From: an uncultured Hungatella sp.
Lineage (GTDB): Bacteria; Bacillota; Clostridia; Lachnospirales; Lachnospiraceae
DNA length: 37,193 bases
Direction of reading: 5' to 3'
Assembly: GCA_949879025.1 (NCBI GenBank)
Contig: CATLBO010000024.1
Coordinates: forward strand, 1-37,193
The notes beneath the pieces are model-generated. The model was not told the origin of the DNA, ran no database searches, and saw only the letters and a list, made by a program, of their open reading frames with translations. Positions within the stretch are counted from its first letter, which is position 1; each line of letters begins with the position of its first letter. This document shows positions 24,142 through 31,263 of the stretch, piece by piece. A program made the translations under genes and the position numbers.

Positions 24142-25488
24142 TTACATCTGCCCGAATACCGCCGTCTGCACGTCTTCTGCTGTAGGCGGCGGTGCCAGCC
24201 ACCCGTCATCAAACATGGATATCTGCCTGTAGCAGTCACTGCTGCCCATATCCCACACCTTCTTATGTTCCTCTCCCACCAGCTGGCTGGTGATAAAGCT
24301 TTGATCCATCTTTATGGAATACATCATCCGCCCTCTGCAGGTGATAAAATACACGGCCCGTTTCAGAACTACCCCCAGCTTCTTCAAATCTGCAAAGTCT
24401 AAAACTGCGCTCTTCCTGGCAGCTATAATCCGCTTTGCCGATTTAACCCCTATTCCCGGCACGCGGAGGATCGTGCTGTAATCTGCCTTGTTTATCTCCA
24501 CCGGAAACAGCTCCATGTGGCGCAGCGCCCAGTCGCACTTGGGGTCCAGAAGCACATTGAAATGGGGCTGTTTCTCTGTCAGCAGCTCATCCGCCCCAAA
24601 GCCGTAAAAACGCATAAGCCAGTCCGCCTGATATAGTCTGTGTTCCCGCAGCAGAGGAGGCCCTCCTGGCAGTGCCGGAAGGCTGCTGTCATCATTGACC
24701 CTGACAAAAGCAGAGTAGAACACTCTCTTTAAGTCATAATTGCGATACAGCGCCTCAGCCACCTTGATCATCTGATAATCATTCTCCGGGGTAGCTCCCA
24801 CAATCATCTGGGTACTCTGTCCGGCCGGTACAAACCTTTGCCCTCTCTTGTATGGGATTATCTCTGTCCTCTGAGTACTGATCCCCCGCTGGATCTGTCT
24901 CATGGGAGCAAGAATCCTGCTGCGGGACTTAGACGGCGCCAGGCTTTTCAAGCCCTGGGCCGTAGGAAGTTCCAAGTTGACGCTCATTCGATCCGCCAGA
25001 AGTCCCACATGTTCTATAATCACCGGGTCTGCCCCGGGAATGGCTTTTACATGGATATAGCCATTAAACCGGTACTGTACCCGAAGCTTTCGAAGGGCCT
25101 GGTAAATCAAATCCATGGTATAGTCCGGGCTATGGAGAATTCCGGAGCTTAAAAACAGTCCCTCTATATAATTCCGTCTGTAAAATTCCATGGTAAGGGT
25201 ACATACTTCATCCGGTGTAAACGCTGTGCGCATTACATCATTGGAGCGGCGGTTAATACAGTAGCGGCAGTCATAAATACATTGATTGGTAAATAAAATT
25301 TTTAAAAGGGAAATGCACCTTCCGTCCGCCGCAAAGCTGTGGCAGAGTCCTGCGGACACTGCATTGCCAATCATCCCTTTTTTTCCCTTTCTGTCAACGC
25401 CGCTGGATGTGCAGGATACGTCATACTTTGCCGCATCTGACAGCACTGCCAGTTTTTCTTCCAAACTCATCTGCTCCTGAATCAGCAT
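24142..25488 (-). CDS. Putative DNA modification/repair radical SAM protein
   Basis: 448 residues. AAGGGG lies 8 bases before ATG. The [4Fe-4S] motif is CIYDCRYC (Cys70, 74, 77; CxxxCxxC) in the LLKILFTNQ strand; FLSSGILHSPDYTMDLIY and VNLELPT belong to the radical SAM barrel. Near the C-terminus ILRVPGIGVKSAKRIIAAR is a helix-hairpin-helix, a non-specific DNA-binding motif. I assign it to the TIGR03916 family, distantly like spore photoproduct lyase and paired with DUF4130. The substrate is unknown. The promoter sits between two SOS-box-like sequences, pointing to damage induction. Confidence 0.85.
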   Translation of the reverse strand: MLIQEQMSLEEKLAVLSDAAKYDVSCTSSGVDRKGKKGMIGNAVSAGLCHSFAADGRCISLLKILFTNQCIYDCRYCINRRSNDVMRTAFTPDEVCTLTMEFYRRNYIEGLFLSSGILHSPDYTMDLIYQALRKLRVQYRFNGYIHVKAIPGADPVIIEHVGLLADRMSVNLELPTAQGLKSLAPSKSRSRILAPMRQIQRGISTQRTEIIPYKRGQRFVPAGQSTQMIVGATPENDYQMIKVAEALYRNYDLKRVFYSAFVRVNDDSSLPALPGGPPLLREHRLYQADWLMRFYGFGADELLTEKQPHFNVLLDPKCDWALRHMELFPVEINKADYSTILRVPGIGVKSAKRIIAARKSAVLDFADLKKLGVVLKRAVYFITCRGRMMYSIKMDQSFITSQLVGEEHKKVWDMGSSDCYRQISMFDDGWLAPPPTAEDVQTAVFGQM

Positions 25489-25505
25489 CCCATAATCCCC
25501 TTGTC

Positions 25506-25517
25506 AAACGTATGTTC
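25506..25517. promoter_or_regulatory. LexA (SOS) box 2, downstream of the -10
   Basis: AAACGTATGTTC matches GAAC-N4-GTTC with one mismatch and lies around the expected transcription start of the radical SAM gene. Confidence 0.6.
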
Positions 25518-25523
25518 TTATTC

Positions 25524-25551
25524 ATTATATCATAAAATAATTTTTATGCAA
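25524..25551 (-). promoter_or_regulatory. Promoter of the radical SAM/DUF4130 pair
   Basis: The minus strand reads TTGCAT (25546-25551), a 16-base spacer and a perfect TATAAT (25524-25529) with an extended TG. It is flanked on both sides by SOS-box-like sequences. Confidence 0.82.
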
Positions 25552-25561
25552 TACTTTTTTC

Positions 25562-25573
25562 GAACATTCGTTC
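25562..25573. promoter_or_regulatory. LexA (SOS) box 1, upstream of the -35
   Basis: GAACATTCGTTC is a perfect GAAC-N4-GTTC, preceded by C as in the Gram-positive CGAAC-N4-GTTCG consensus. Confidence 0.78.
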
Positions 25574-25611
25574 TTATTTGAAGGATATATTTTCCCAATA
25601 AATGCACTGTC

Positions 25612-25639
25612 AAAAGGGACACGGCAAAAGCCGTGCCCC
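25612..25639 (-). terminator. Terminator of the FliD-like gene
   Basis: A 10-bp stem with one G-U pair and a four-base loop (25616-25625, 25630-25639), followed on the minus strand by TTTT. Confidence 0.85.
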
Positions 25640-25676
25640 TCTATACACTGCATAAAAGCAATAGCTGGTTAGTTTT

Positions 25677-26714
25677 TTACACAAGCATATTCAGCATGGA
25701 AACTGTATAGTAGTTGCTCAGATTGAAAGCGCCACTTTTGGCAAAGCTGGCGAACTGCAGGAAAGAATCTGACATCTGGGACGGTTTCTTCGCTGACCCA
25801 TAAGTAGAAGCAGTACTCTTGGATGCCTCTTTAATGGATTCCGCTTCAGGAGCATCGCTTCCCAGGATCTTGTCAACTGAAGAATCCAGAGTGGATGTTG
25901 CTTTCCTGCCGATACGGTCAGCCATACCGTACTGGCCGCCTATGGTTTCCTTTACAAAGTCAGAACCCTGTGTTAAGGCATCTTTTGTGCCTGTATACGT
26001 CAATTTACCGCTGTCATCTGCCTTCAGGCTGCTGTTAGAGTCAATCTGCATATTTCCTGATTTGTCAAAGGTTATGCCGTTCTGCAGCTTGCCTTCCTCG
26101 TCAACATATGCGCCTGCCCCCTTTACCAGAGCCTCTTTCAGTTTCTTCTCGTCTACCTGCAGATTGCCGTTCTTGTCAAGGCTCATGCCCAGAGTCTTTA
26201 AAGCTTTTTCTGTAGGAAGGCCTCTCTCAAGGTTCTCCAGCTGGCTGGATACGCCTGAGCCATGGTCAGTGTTCTTCTTTAAGTAGGATACTGTGTAGTT
26301 ATACTGATCCGCAAAATCCTTAACTGCAGAAACAACATCGTTCAGGGCTTTCTCAAGTCCGTCCTTTGTTCCCTTTCCATTGACCACATCATTCCAGGCA
26401 GAATCCAATTTTGAAAAAACATTGTTCTTGCTGTCCAGCTTTAATTTGTTGGACACAGACTCCAGATCTTCCAGCGCTGTCTGATACCCCATAAGAAATG
26501 CACTGGCACTTCCTGCTGTGGTGGCACTGTTAGTCTTGCCGCTTGTACTGCCGGTCTTATCAGTGCTTTCAATTCCAAGAGTCTCTTTCAGCTTATCTGC
26601 TGCCTGAGTGGCATTATCCTTCCATGTGTTTACTCCGTTGCCACTGTAACCGTTGTAACTATAGTTGTTGTAAGTGCTGTAGTAATTTGATGAAATTCCG
26701 CCAATTGCTGACAT
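25677..26714 (-). CDS. FliD-like (flagellar hook-associated protein 2 C-terminal-like) protein
   Basis: 345 residues from MSAIGGISSN; AAAGGAG precedes this ATG, and the open frame upstream covers the leader hairpins. Residues 8-28 are rich in Asn, Tyr, Ser and Gly. A Ser/Thr-rich linker (50-72) follows. Residues about 120-200 resemble the FliD C-terminal region: VKDFADQYNYTVSYLKKN, then LERGL, LGMSLDKNGNLQVDEKKLKEAL. No signal peptide is seen; real FliD uses the flagellar type III route. It is shorter than FliD (usually over 450 residues), and no flagellar genes are in the window. It may be a divergent cap protein, an orphan relic or an unrelated helical protein. Confidence 0.6.
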   Translation of the reverse strand: MSAIGGISSNYYSTYNNYSYNGYSGNGVNTWKDNATQAADKLKETLGIESTDKTGSTSGKTNSATTAGSASAFLMGYQTALEDLESVSNKLKLDSKNNVFSKLDSAWNDVVNGKGTKDGLEKALNDVVSAVKDFADQYNYTVSYLKKNTDHGSGVSSQLENLERGLPTEKALKTLGMSLDKNGNLQVDEKKLKEALVKGAGAYVDEEGKLQNGITFDKSGNMQIDSNSSLKADDSGKLTYTGTKDALTQGSDFVKETIGGQYGMADRIGRKATSTLDSSVDKILGSDAPEAESIKEASKSTASTYGSAKKPSQMSDSFLQFASFAKSGAFNLSNYYTVSMLNMLV

Positions 26715-26730
26715 AATTTGTCTCCTTTCC

Positions 26731-26746
26731 GGTATGAACTCATACC
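26731..26746 (-). other. Hairpin just before the FliD-like ribosome binding site
   Basis: A near-perfect 16-base palindrome GGTATGAACTCATACC on the plus strand, forming a stem with a small loop in the RNA. It ends a few bases before the AAAGGAG site, so it could affect translation or mRNA stability. Confidence 0.6.
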
Positions 26747-26755
26747 TTAATATTT

Positions 26756-26791
26756 TTGTGGTTTTCTGTCTGTAAAGACAGAATTCCACAA
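26756..26791 (-). other. Compound hairpin in the FliD-like leader
   Basis: TTGTGG/CCACAA (26756-26761, 26786-26791) encloses a 7-bp TTCTGTC/GACAGAA stem (26764-26770, 26777-26783) across a symmetric 2x2 internal loop. No U-run follows. Confidence 0.6.
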
Positions 26792-26802
26792 TTCGTAAAT
26801 AC

Positions 26803-26831
26803 ATTATATATATCGGTATCTTCGCCTAAAA
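26803..26831 (-). promoter_or_regulatory. Possible promoter of the FliD-like gene
   Basis: TATAAT (26803-26808) is perfect, but TTTTAG (26826-26831) is a poor -35 at 17 bases. CCGATAT (26810-26816) equals the -10 of sigma-D flagellar promoters, though a TAAA -35 is not at the right distance. Confidence 0.4.
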
Positions 26832-26885
26832 TATAAGGGAATGTTTGGCAAAAAGCGCCCTACTGCGCCCTGCCGCACATTCCCT
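26827..26885 (-). terminator. Terminator of nrdDG
   Basis: Outer stem AGGGAATGT/ACATTCCCT (26836-26844, 26877-26885) around a GC-rich inner arm; the minus strand continues TATATTTT. Confidence 0.78.
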
Positions 26886-26894
26886 CTGAATATT

Positions 26895-27422
26895 TCATTC
26901 ATTCCAATGTGACAATACTACCCGCCCCTCAGAAAGAGTTGACGGCATGTCGATAATCCTCTGGTTTTCCGACCCTTTAAACCTAAGCATCAGATTCTTT
27001 TTCTCCTGGATGAACCTTCCGTCCACCAGAATGTCCAGCCGCCTTAAAATCTCCTCAGTAACACTGCAGTACCGCCTGCCTCCCGGACGCAGATCCTGTT
27101 CGTAAGTAAATCCTGTATAACACCAAATATCCTTTTGAGGAAACCGCTCTTTTACTTTTTTTAACAGCCCGGCCAAAACCACCTGGTTCTCTGTCTCCAT
27201 AGGCTCTCCCCCTAAAAGGGTCAGGCCCTGGATAAACTCCGGCTCCATTGCTTTAAGAATCTCCTGCCGGGTTTCTTCCGTAAACGGCCGCCCGTAGCGA
27301 AAGTCCCAGGTTTCCGGCTGAAAACAGCCTGGGCAGCAGTTGGTGCAGCCGGAAACAAACAAGGTCACCCGCACCCCTGCACCATCGGCAATATCCCATT
27401 TCTTAATATTGCTGTAATACAT
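26895..27422 (-). CDS. nrdG: Anaerobic ribonucleoside-triphosphate reductase activating protein
   Basis: 175 residues from MYYSNIKKWDIADGAG; AAAGGAG lies 7 bases before this ATG, and the nine extra upstream codons lack a site. The radical SAM motif is CTNCCPGC (CxxxCxxC) near the N-terminus, followed by LTLLGGEPME (SAM-binding GGE) and DIWCYTGFTYE. It uses SAM and a [4Fe-4S] cluster to make the glycyl radical on NrdD. It lies about 70 bases downstream of nrdD in one operon and ends at a terminator. Confidence 0.95.
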   Translation of the reverse strand: MYYSNIKKWDIADGAGVRVTLFVSGCTNCCPGCFQPETWDFRYGRPFTEETRQEILKAMEPEFIQGLTLLGGEPMETENQVVLAGLLKKVKERFPQKDIWCYTGFTYEQDLRPGGRRYCSVTEEILRRLDILVDGRFIQEKKNLMLRFKGSENQRIIDMPSTLSEGRVVLSHWNE

Positions 27423-27493
27423 GGCCCTGCTCCTTTGCACAATGCCCATGTCTGTTATGCAGACGCTATAAATAAGGGCATGGAAATGTCATG

Positions 27494-29677
27494 TTACAGA
27501 TGCAGCACCCGATCCTTGATCTCCTGGGTTCTGCCCTGATTCCAGAATTGGGTTCCTATGTAGCCGCAGGTCCTTCTGGCTACATTCATCTTGTCCTGAT
27601 CCCGGTTGCCGCACTGAGGGCACTCCCAAACCAGTTTTCCGTGTTCATCTTCCACGATGCGGATCTCTCCGTCAAAACCGCATACCTGGCAGTAGTCGCT
27701 TTTCGTATTCAGCTCCGCATACATAATGTTCTCATAAATATGGTTTAAAAGCGCCATAACTGCCGGAATATTACCCTGCATATCAGGCACCTCCACATAG
27801 CTGATAGCGCCGCCTGGAGACAATGCCTGGAACTTGGCCTCTATGGACAGTTTATCAAATGCATTGATCTCCTCTGTCACATGGATGTGATAACTGTTGG
27901 TAATATAATTTTTATCGGTTACCCCCTCTATGATGCCGAATCTCTTCTGAAGGCATTTTGCAAATTTATAGGTGGTAGACTCCAGAGGCGTTCCGTAAAG
28001 GGAAAAATCAATGTTTTCTTTCTCTTTCCACCTTTTGCAGGCGTCATTAAGCTTCTGCATCACTTCAAGGGCAAAAGGCATGGCTTCCGGATTAGTGTGA
28101 GACTGTCCTGTCATATAGTATACGCATTCATACAGCCCTGCATATCCCAGGGAAATGGTAGAATAACCACCATACAAAAGCTTGTCTATGGTCTCTCCTT
28201 TTTTCAGCCTGGCCAATGCGCCATTCTGCCAAAGTATAGGCGCCACATCGGATAATGTCCCCTTCAGCCGTTTGTGGCGGCACATAAGGGCCCTGTAGCA
28301 CAGTTCCAGCCGCTCGTCCAGAATCTCCCAGAATTTTTCCATGTCTTTTCCGGAAGACAAAGCTACATCAGGAAGGCTGATGGTCACCACGCCCTGGTTA
28401 AATCTGCCGTAATACTTGCCTTTTCCCGTCTCCGGATCTACATAAGGAGTGAGAAAGCTGCGGCAGCCCATACAGGTGTAGCAGTGTCCCTGGCCGTTTT
28501 TGTCCACTTTGTTCTGCATCATAATCTTTTCGGAAATGTAATCCGGCACCATCCGTTTCGACGTACATCTGGCCGCCAGCTCCGTCAGGTAGTAGTATGG
28601 GCTGTCTGGGCGGATGTTATCCTCCTCCAGCACGTAAATAAGTTTTGGAAACGCAGGAGTGATCCACTGTCCTTTCTCGTTTTTCACTCCCTGTATCCTC
28701 TGGCGCAGAGTCTCCTCAATGATCATGGCCAGATCATGTTTCAGCCTGTGGTTGTCACCTGCCTCGTTAAGGTACATGAACACCGTCAGGAAAGGCGCCT
28801 GGCCGTTGGTGGTCATCAGGGTAATGACCTGGTACTGAATGGTCTGAATGCCCTTTTTCACCTCATCCTTAAGACGCTTCTCCACAATGGCTTCCATCTG
28901 CTCCTTAGTGCCTTCACATCCCAGTTCCCTAAGTTCGTCCCTCACTTCCAACACGATCTTCTGCCGGCTCACATCCACAAAGGGCGCCAGGTGGGTAAGG
29001 GAAATGCTCTGGCCGCCATATTGGGAGGACGCTACCTGGGCAATAATCTGGGTAGCGATGTTGCAGGCCGTGGAAAAGCTGTGGGGCTTTTCAATCAGAG
29101 TGTCGCTTATGACTGTCCCGTTCTGCAGCATATCATCCAGATTAATCAGATCACAGTTGTGCATATGCTGGGCAAAGTAATCTGCATCATGGAAATGGAT
29201 GATTCCTTCCTCATGGGCCTGAACCACTTCCTGGGGAAGCAGAAGACGGTTGGTAATATCCTTGCTGACCGCACCAGCCATATAATCCCTCTGAACACTG
29301 TTAACCACCGGGTTCTTGTTGGAGTTCTCCTGGAGCACTTCCTCATTGCTGCACTCAATCAGACTTAAGATCTGCTGGTCCGTACTGTTGGCCTTGCGGA
29401 CCAGTTGCCTTTTATATCGGTATGTGATATAATGGTTGGCGACTTTGTATGCATCATGGCGCATGATCTCTTCTTCCACCATGTCCTGGATCTCTTCCAC
29501 CCCTGCCGCCCTGTTTAGCTCCTGGCATTTTGCAGTTACTGCCTGGACGATTTTTGCAATCTGGGTCTTTGTCAGATGTTCTTCCTCTTTGACCGTATCA
29601 TTGGCTTTCTCCACCGCACTCTGGATTTTTTCTGCCTCAAAGCAAACTTCCTTACCACTTCTTTTTATGATGTTCAT
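27494..29677 (-). CDS. nrdD: Anaerobic (class III) ribonucleoside-triphosphate reductase
   Basis: 727 residues from MNIIKRSGKEVCFEAEKIQ; GGAG lies 9 bases before this ATG, while the ATG five codons upstream has no site. An N-terminal ATP-cone (about 3-90) for allosteric control is followed by the large reductase barrel (IHFHDADYFAQHMHNCDLINLDDML; GQSISLTHLAPFVDVSR). The C-terminus has two CxxC pairs (CQVC, CPQC) that bind zinc, and RRTCGYIG holds the glycyl-radical Gly (about 705). It makes dNTPs without oxygen. The promoter has NrdR-box-like sequences. Confidence 0.97.
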   Translation of the reverse strand: MNIIKRSGKEVCFEAEKIQSAVEKANDTVKEEEHLTKTQIAKIVQAVTAKCQELNRAAGVEEIQDMVEEEIMRHDAYKVANHYITYRYKRQLVRKANSTDQQILSLIECSNEEVLQENSNKNPVVNSVQRDYMAGAVSKDITNRLLLPQEVVQAHEEGIIHFHDADYFAQHMHNCDLINLDDMLQNGTVISDTLIEKPHSFSTACNIATQIIAQVASSQYGGQSISLTHLAPFVDVSRQKIVLEVRDELRELGCEGTKEQMEAIVEKRLKDEVKKGIQTIQYQVITLMTTNGQAPFLTVFMYLNEAGDNHRLKHDLAMIIEETLRQRIQGVKNEKGQWITPAFPKLIYVLEEDNIRPDSPYYYLTELAARCTSKRMVPDYISEKIMMQNKVDKNGQGHCYTCMGCRSFLTPYVDPETGKGKYYGRFNQGVVTISLPDVALSSGKDMEKFWEILDERLELCYRALMCRHKRLKGTLSDVAPILWQNGALARLKKGETIDKLLYGGYSTISLGYAGLYECVYYMTGQSHTNPEAMPFALEVMQKLNDACKRWKEKENIDFSLYGTPLESTTYKFAKCLQKRFGIIEGVTDKNYITNSYHIHVTEEINAFDKLSIEAKFQALSPGGAISYVEVPDMQGNIPAVMALLNHIYENIMYAELNTKSDYCQVCGFDGEIRIVEDEHGKLVWECPQCGNRDQDKMNVARRTCGYIGTQFWNQGRTQEIKDRVLHL

Positions 29678-29685
29678 AGCCTTGC

Positions 29686-29701
29686 ACTCCATATCTTGTA
29701 T
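29686..29701. promoter_or_regulatory. Possible second NrdR box
   Basis: The minus strand ATACAAGATATGGAGT agrees with acaCwAtATaTwGtgt at 12 of 16 positions. It is 33 bases centre to centre from the stronger box, about three helical turns, as for tandem NrdR sites. Confidence 0.4.
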
Positions 29702-29718
29702 TATTCATGGTTCTGTAG

Positions 29719-29734
29719 ACACTACATCTAGTAT
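29719..29734. promoter_or_regulatory. NrdR box at nrdD
   Basis: The minus strand ATACTAGATGTAGTGT agrees with the ACACTATATATAGTGT consensus at 13 of 16 positions and touches the -10, so NrdR bound with (d)ATP would block transcription. Confidence 0.65.
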
Positions 29735-29760
29735 TATATACCATAATCCGAAAAATACAA
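29733..29760 (-). promoter_or_regulatory. Promoter of nrdDG
   Basis: The minus strand reads TTGTAT (29755-29760), a 16-base spacer and a perfect TATAAT (29733-29738). Confidence 0.78.
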
Positions 29761-29761
29761 G

Positions 29762-29785
29762 AGGGAAGTTTCACAAAATTTCCCT
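29762..29785 (-). terminator. Terminator after the MATE gene
   Basis: A 10-bp stem with one G-U pair and a 4-base loop (29762-29771, 29776-29785); on the minus strand CTTGTATTTTT follows, overlapping the nrdD -35. Confidence 0.65.
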
Positions 29786-29800
29786 TCGGATATCTGCTTT

Positions 29801-31144
29801 CTAAAGTACTGCCAGATTCTTCCATTTTCCGCTTCTGTACCTTCCTGCAAAGCAGATTACCCTTGCAATCCAGTCTGCAACCATGGCGATCCATACGCCC
29901 ACAGCGCCAAGTCCCATGCCTACGCCGATAACGTAGCTGAGTCCGATGCGGAACACGATCATGGAAGTAATGGAAACTATCATGGGGAATTTTACGTCAT
30001 TGGCTGCCCTCAGCACATTGGGGAGAGTAAAGGATGCAGGCCATAAAAGGATTCCCATGCCGTCATGGATCAGAACCAGGACGGCTGCCAGCTGCAGCGT
30101 CTCCTTTGACAGCCCATACAGCCCGAGAGTCAAAGGAAGGCTTGCCAAAACCAATCCGCAGCAGATTCCGTTAATCAGGTAAGTAAGCTTCATCATTTTT
30201 TTCACATAATAATCTGCCTGCCCATAATCCCCTGCCCCCACGCACCTGCCTACGATGGTGATCATGGCAAGGTTCATGGCCTGTCCTGCCAGCACTCCCA
30301 TGCTGTCCAGGTTATTGGCCACCGCATTGGCTGCAATCTGGGTTGTTCCGAAAGTAGCGATAATGCTGACTACCAGAATTCGGCCCAGCTGGAAAATGCT
30401 GTTTTCCACCCCGCCCGGAATGCCGATGTGCAGGATCTTTTTGATCATGATTCCGTTCCAGGAGAAGAGGCGGCTGCTTATGGAGATGGTAAGTTTTTTG
30501 TCACACAGGCGGATGAACAAGATTACACAGGCAACCATACGGGCGATAAGAGAAGCAAGGGCGGCTCCTGCCACACCCCATTTCATGCCAAAAATAAAAA
30601 GGGCATTGCCTGCCACGTTAATAAGATTCATGATAATGGACACCTGCATGGATATCTCCGAATTTCCCATGGATCGGAACAGGGCCGCACAAGAATTATA
30701 AACCGCCAAAAACGGATACGACAGCGCAGACAGCACCAGGTAGATCAAGGCATTTCTCATAACGTCCGGCTCAACCCCCTGATACAGCACACCCAAAAGC
30801 CCTCTTCTGAACACCACGCACAGAGTCATAATCCCTATAGCAATGATTCCTGTAATCAGCACCAGCTGATTTGCCGACTCCCTGGCTTTTTGTCTGTCCT
30901 CATGCCCCAGATATTGGGAGGCTACCACTGCGCCTCCCGTAGAAACGGCGGCAAAGACATTAATTATAAGATTATTGATCATGTCTACCAGAGATACTCC
31001 GGATGTAGCTGCCTCCCCGGCGCTGGAAACCATCATAGTATCTGCCATGCCCACTGTAACTGCCAGAATCTGTTCCACGATCAGTGGGGCAATAAGACGC
31101 ATTAAGTCCTGATTGGTAAACAAATACTTCCTTTTCTGCTCCAT
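29801..31144 (-). CDS. MATE-family multidrug efflux transporter
   Basis: 447 residues. The start ATG has only a weak purine-rich site (GGAGAAAGAAGCGAAG). About twelve transmembrane segments in two MatE repeats. The first opens with LIAPLIVEQILAVTVGMADTMMVS, and ASQYLG follows. The second repeat opens with IGIPGGVENSIFQLGRI. MATE pumps expel cationic drugs or metabolites using Na+ or H+ gradients; a sodium-coupled pump would fit with the ion-pumping Rnf complex, but the substrate and ion cannot be read from the sequence. It has its own promoter and sits between carB and nrdD without a functional link to either. Confidence 0.9.
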   Translation of the reverse strand: MEQKRKYLFTNQDLMRLIAPLIVEQILAVTVGMADTMMVSSAGEAATSGVSLVDMINNLIINVFAAVSTGGAVVASQYLGHEDRQKARESANQLVLITGIIAIGIMTLCVVFRRGLLGVLYQGVEPDVMRNALIYLVLSALSYPFLAVYNSCAALFRSMGNSEISMQVSIIMNLINVAGNALFIFGMKWGVAGAALASLIARMVACVILFIRLCDKKLTISISSRLFSWNGIMIKKILHIGIPGGVENSIFQLGRILVVSIIATFGTTQIAANAVANNLDSMGVLAGQAMNLAMITIVGRCVGAGDYGQADYYVKKMMKLTYLINGICCGLVLASLPLTLGLYGLSKETLQLAAVLVLIHDGMGILLWPASFTLPNVLRAANDVKFPMIVSITSMIVFRIGLSYVIGVGMGLGAVGVWIAMVADWIARVICFAGRYRSGKWKNLAVL

Positions 31145-31196
31145 AATTCTTCGCTTCTTTCTCCAACATTAACTTAAATTTTTCAGATACCATAAA

Positions 31197-31225
31197 AGGG
31201 TACTCTTTTTAGCGCTGCTTGTCAA
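31197..31225 (-). promoter_or_regulatory. Promoter of the MATE gene
   Basis: The minus strand reads a consensus TTGACA (31220-31225), a 17-base spacer and a weak TACCCT (31197-31202). A strong -35 with a GC-containing -10 may indicate activator dependence. Confidence 0.5.
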
Positions 31226-31263
31226 TGGTTTTCTCCCTTTACTCTCTTTACTCCGTTCCTGTC

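Noticed and set aside
28274..29368. A 364-codon open frame on the plus strand opposite nrdD
   Set aside because: It lies entirely antisense to a clearly functional nrdD, has no ribosome binding site or recognisable domain, and mirrors the codon bias of the real gene.
30972..31193. A 73-codon minus-strand frame starting just upstream of the MATE start
   Set aside because: It overlaps the MATE N-terminus in another frame and has no ribosome binding site; the MATE reading frame is the clear family match.
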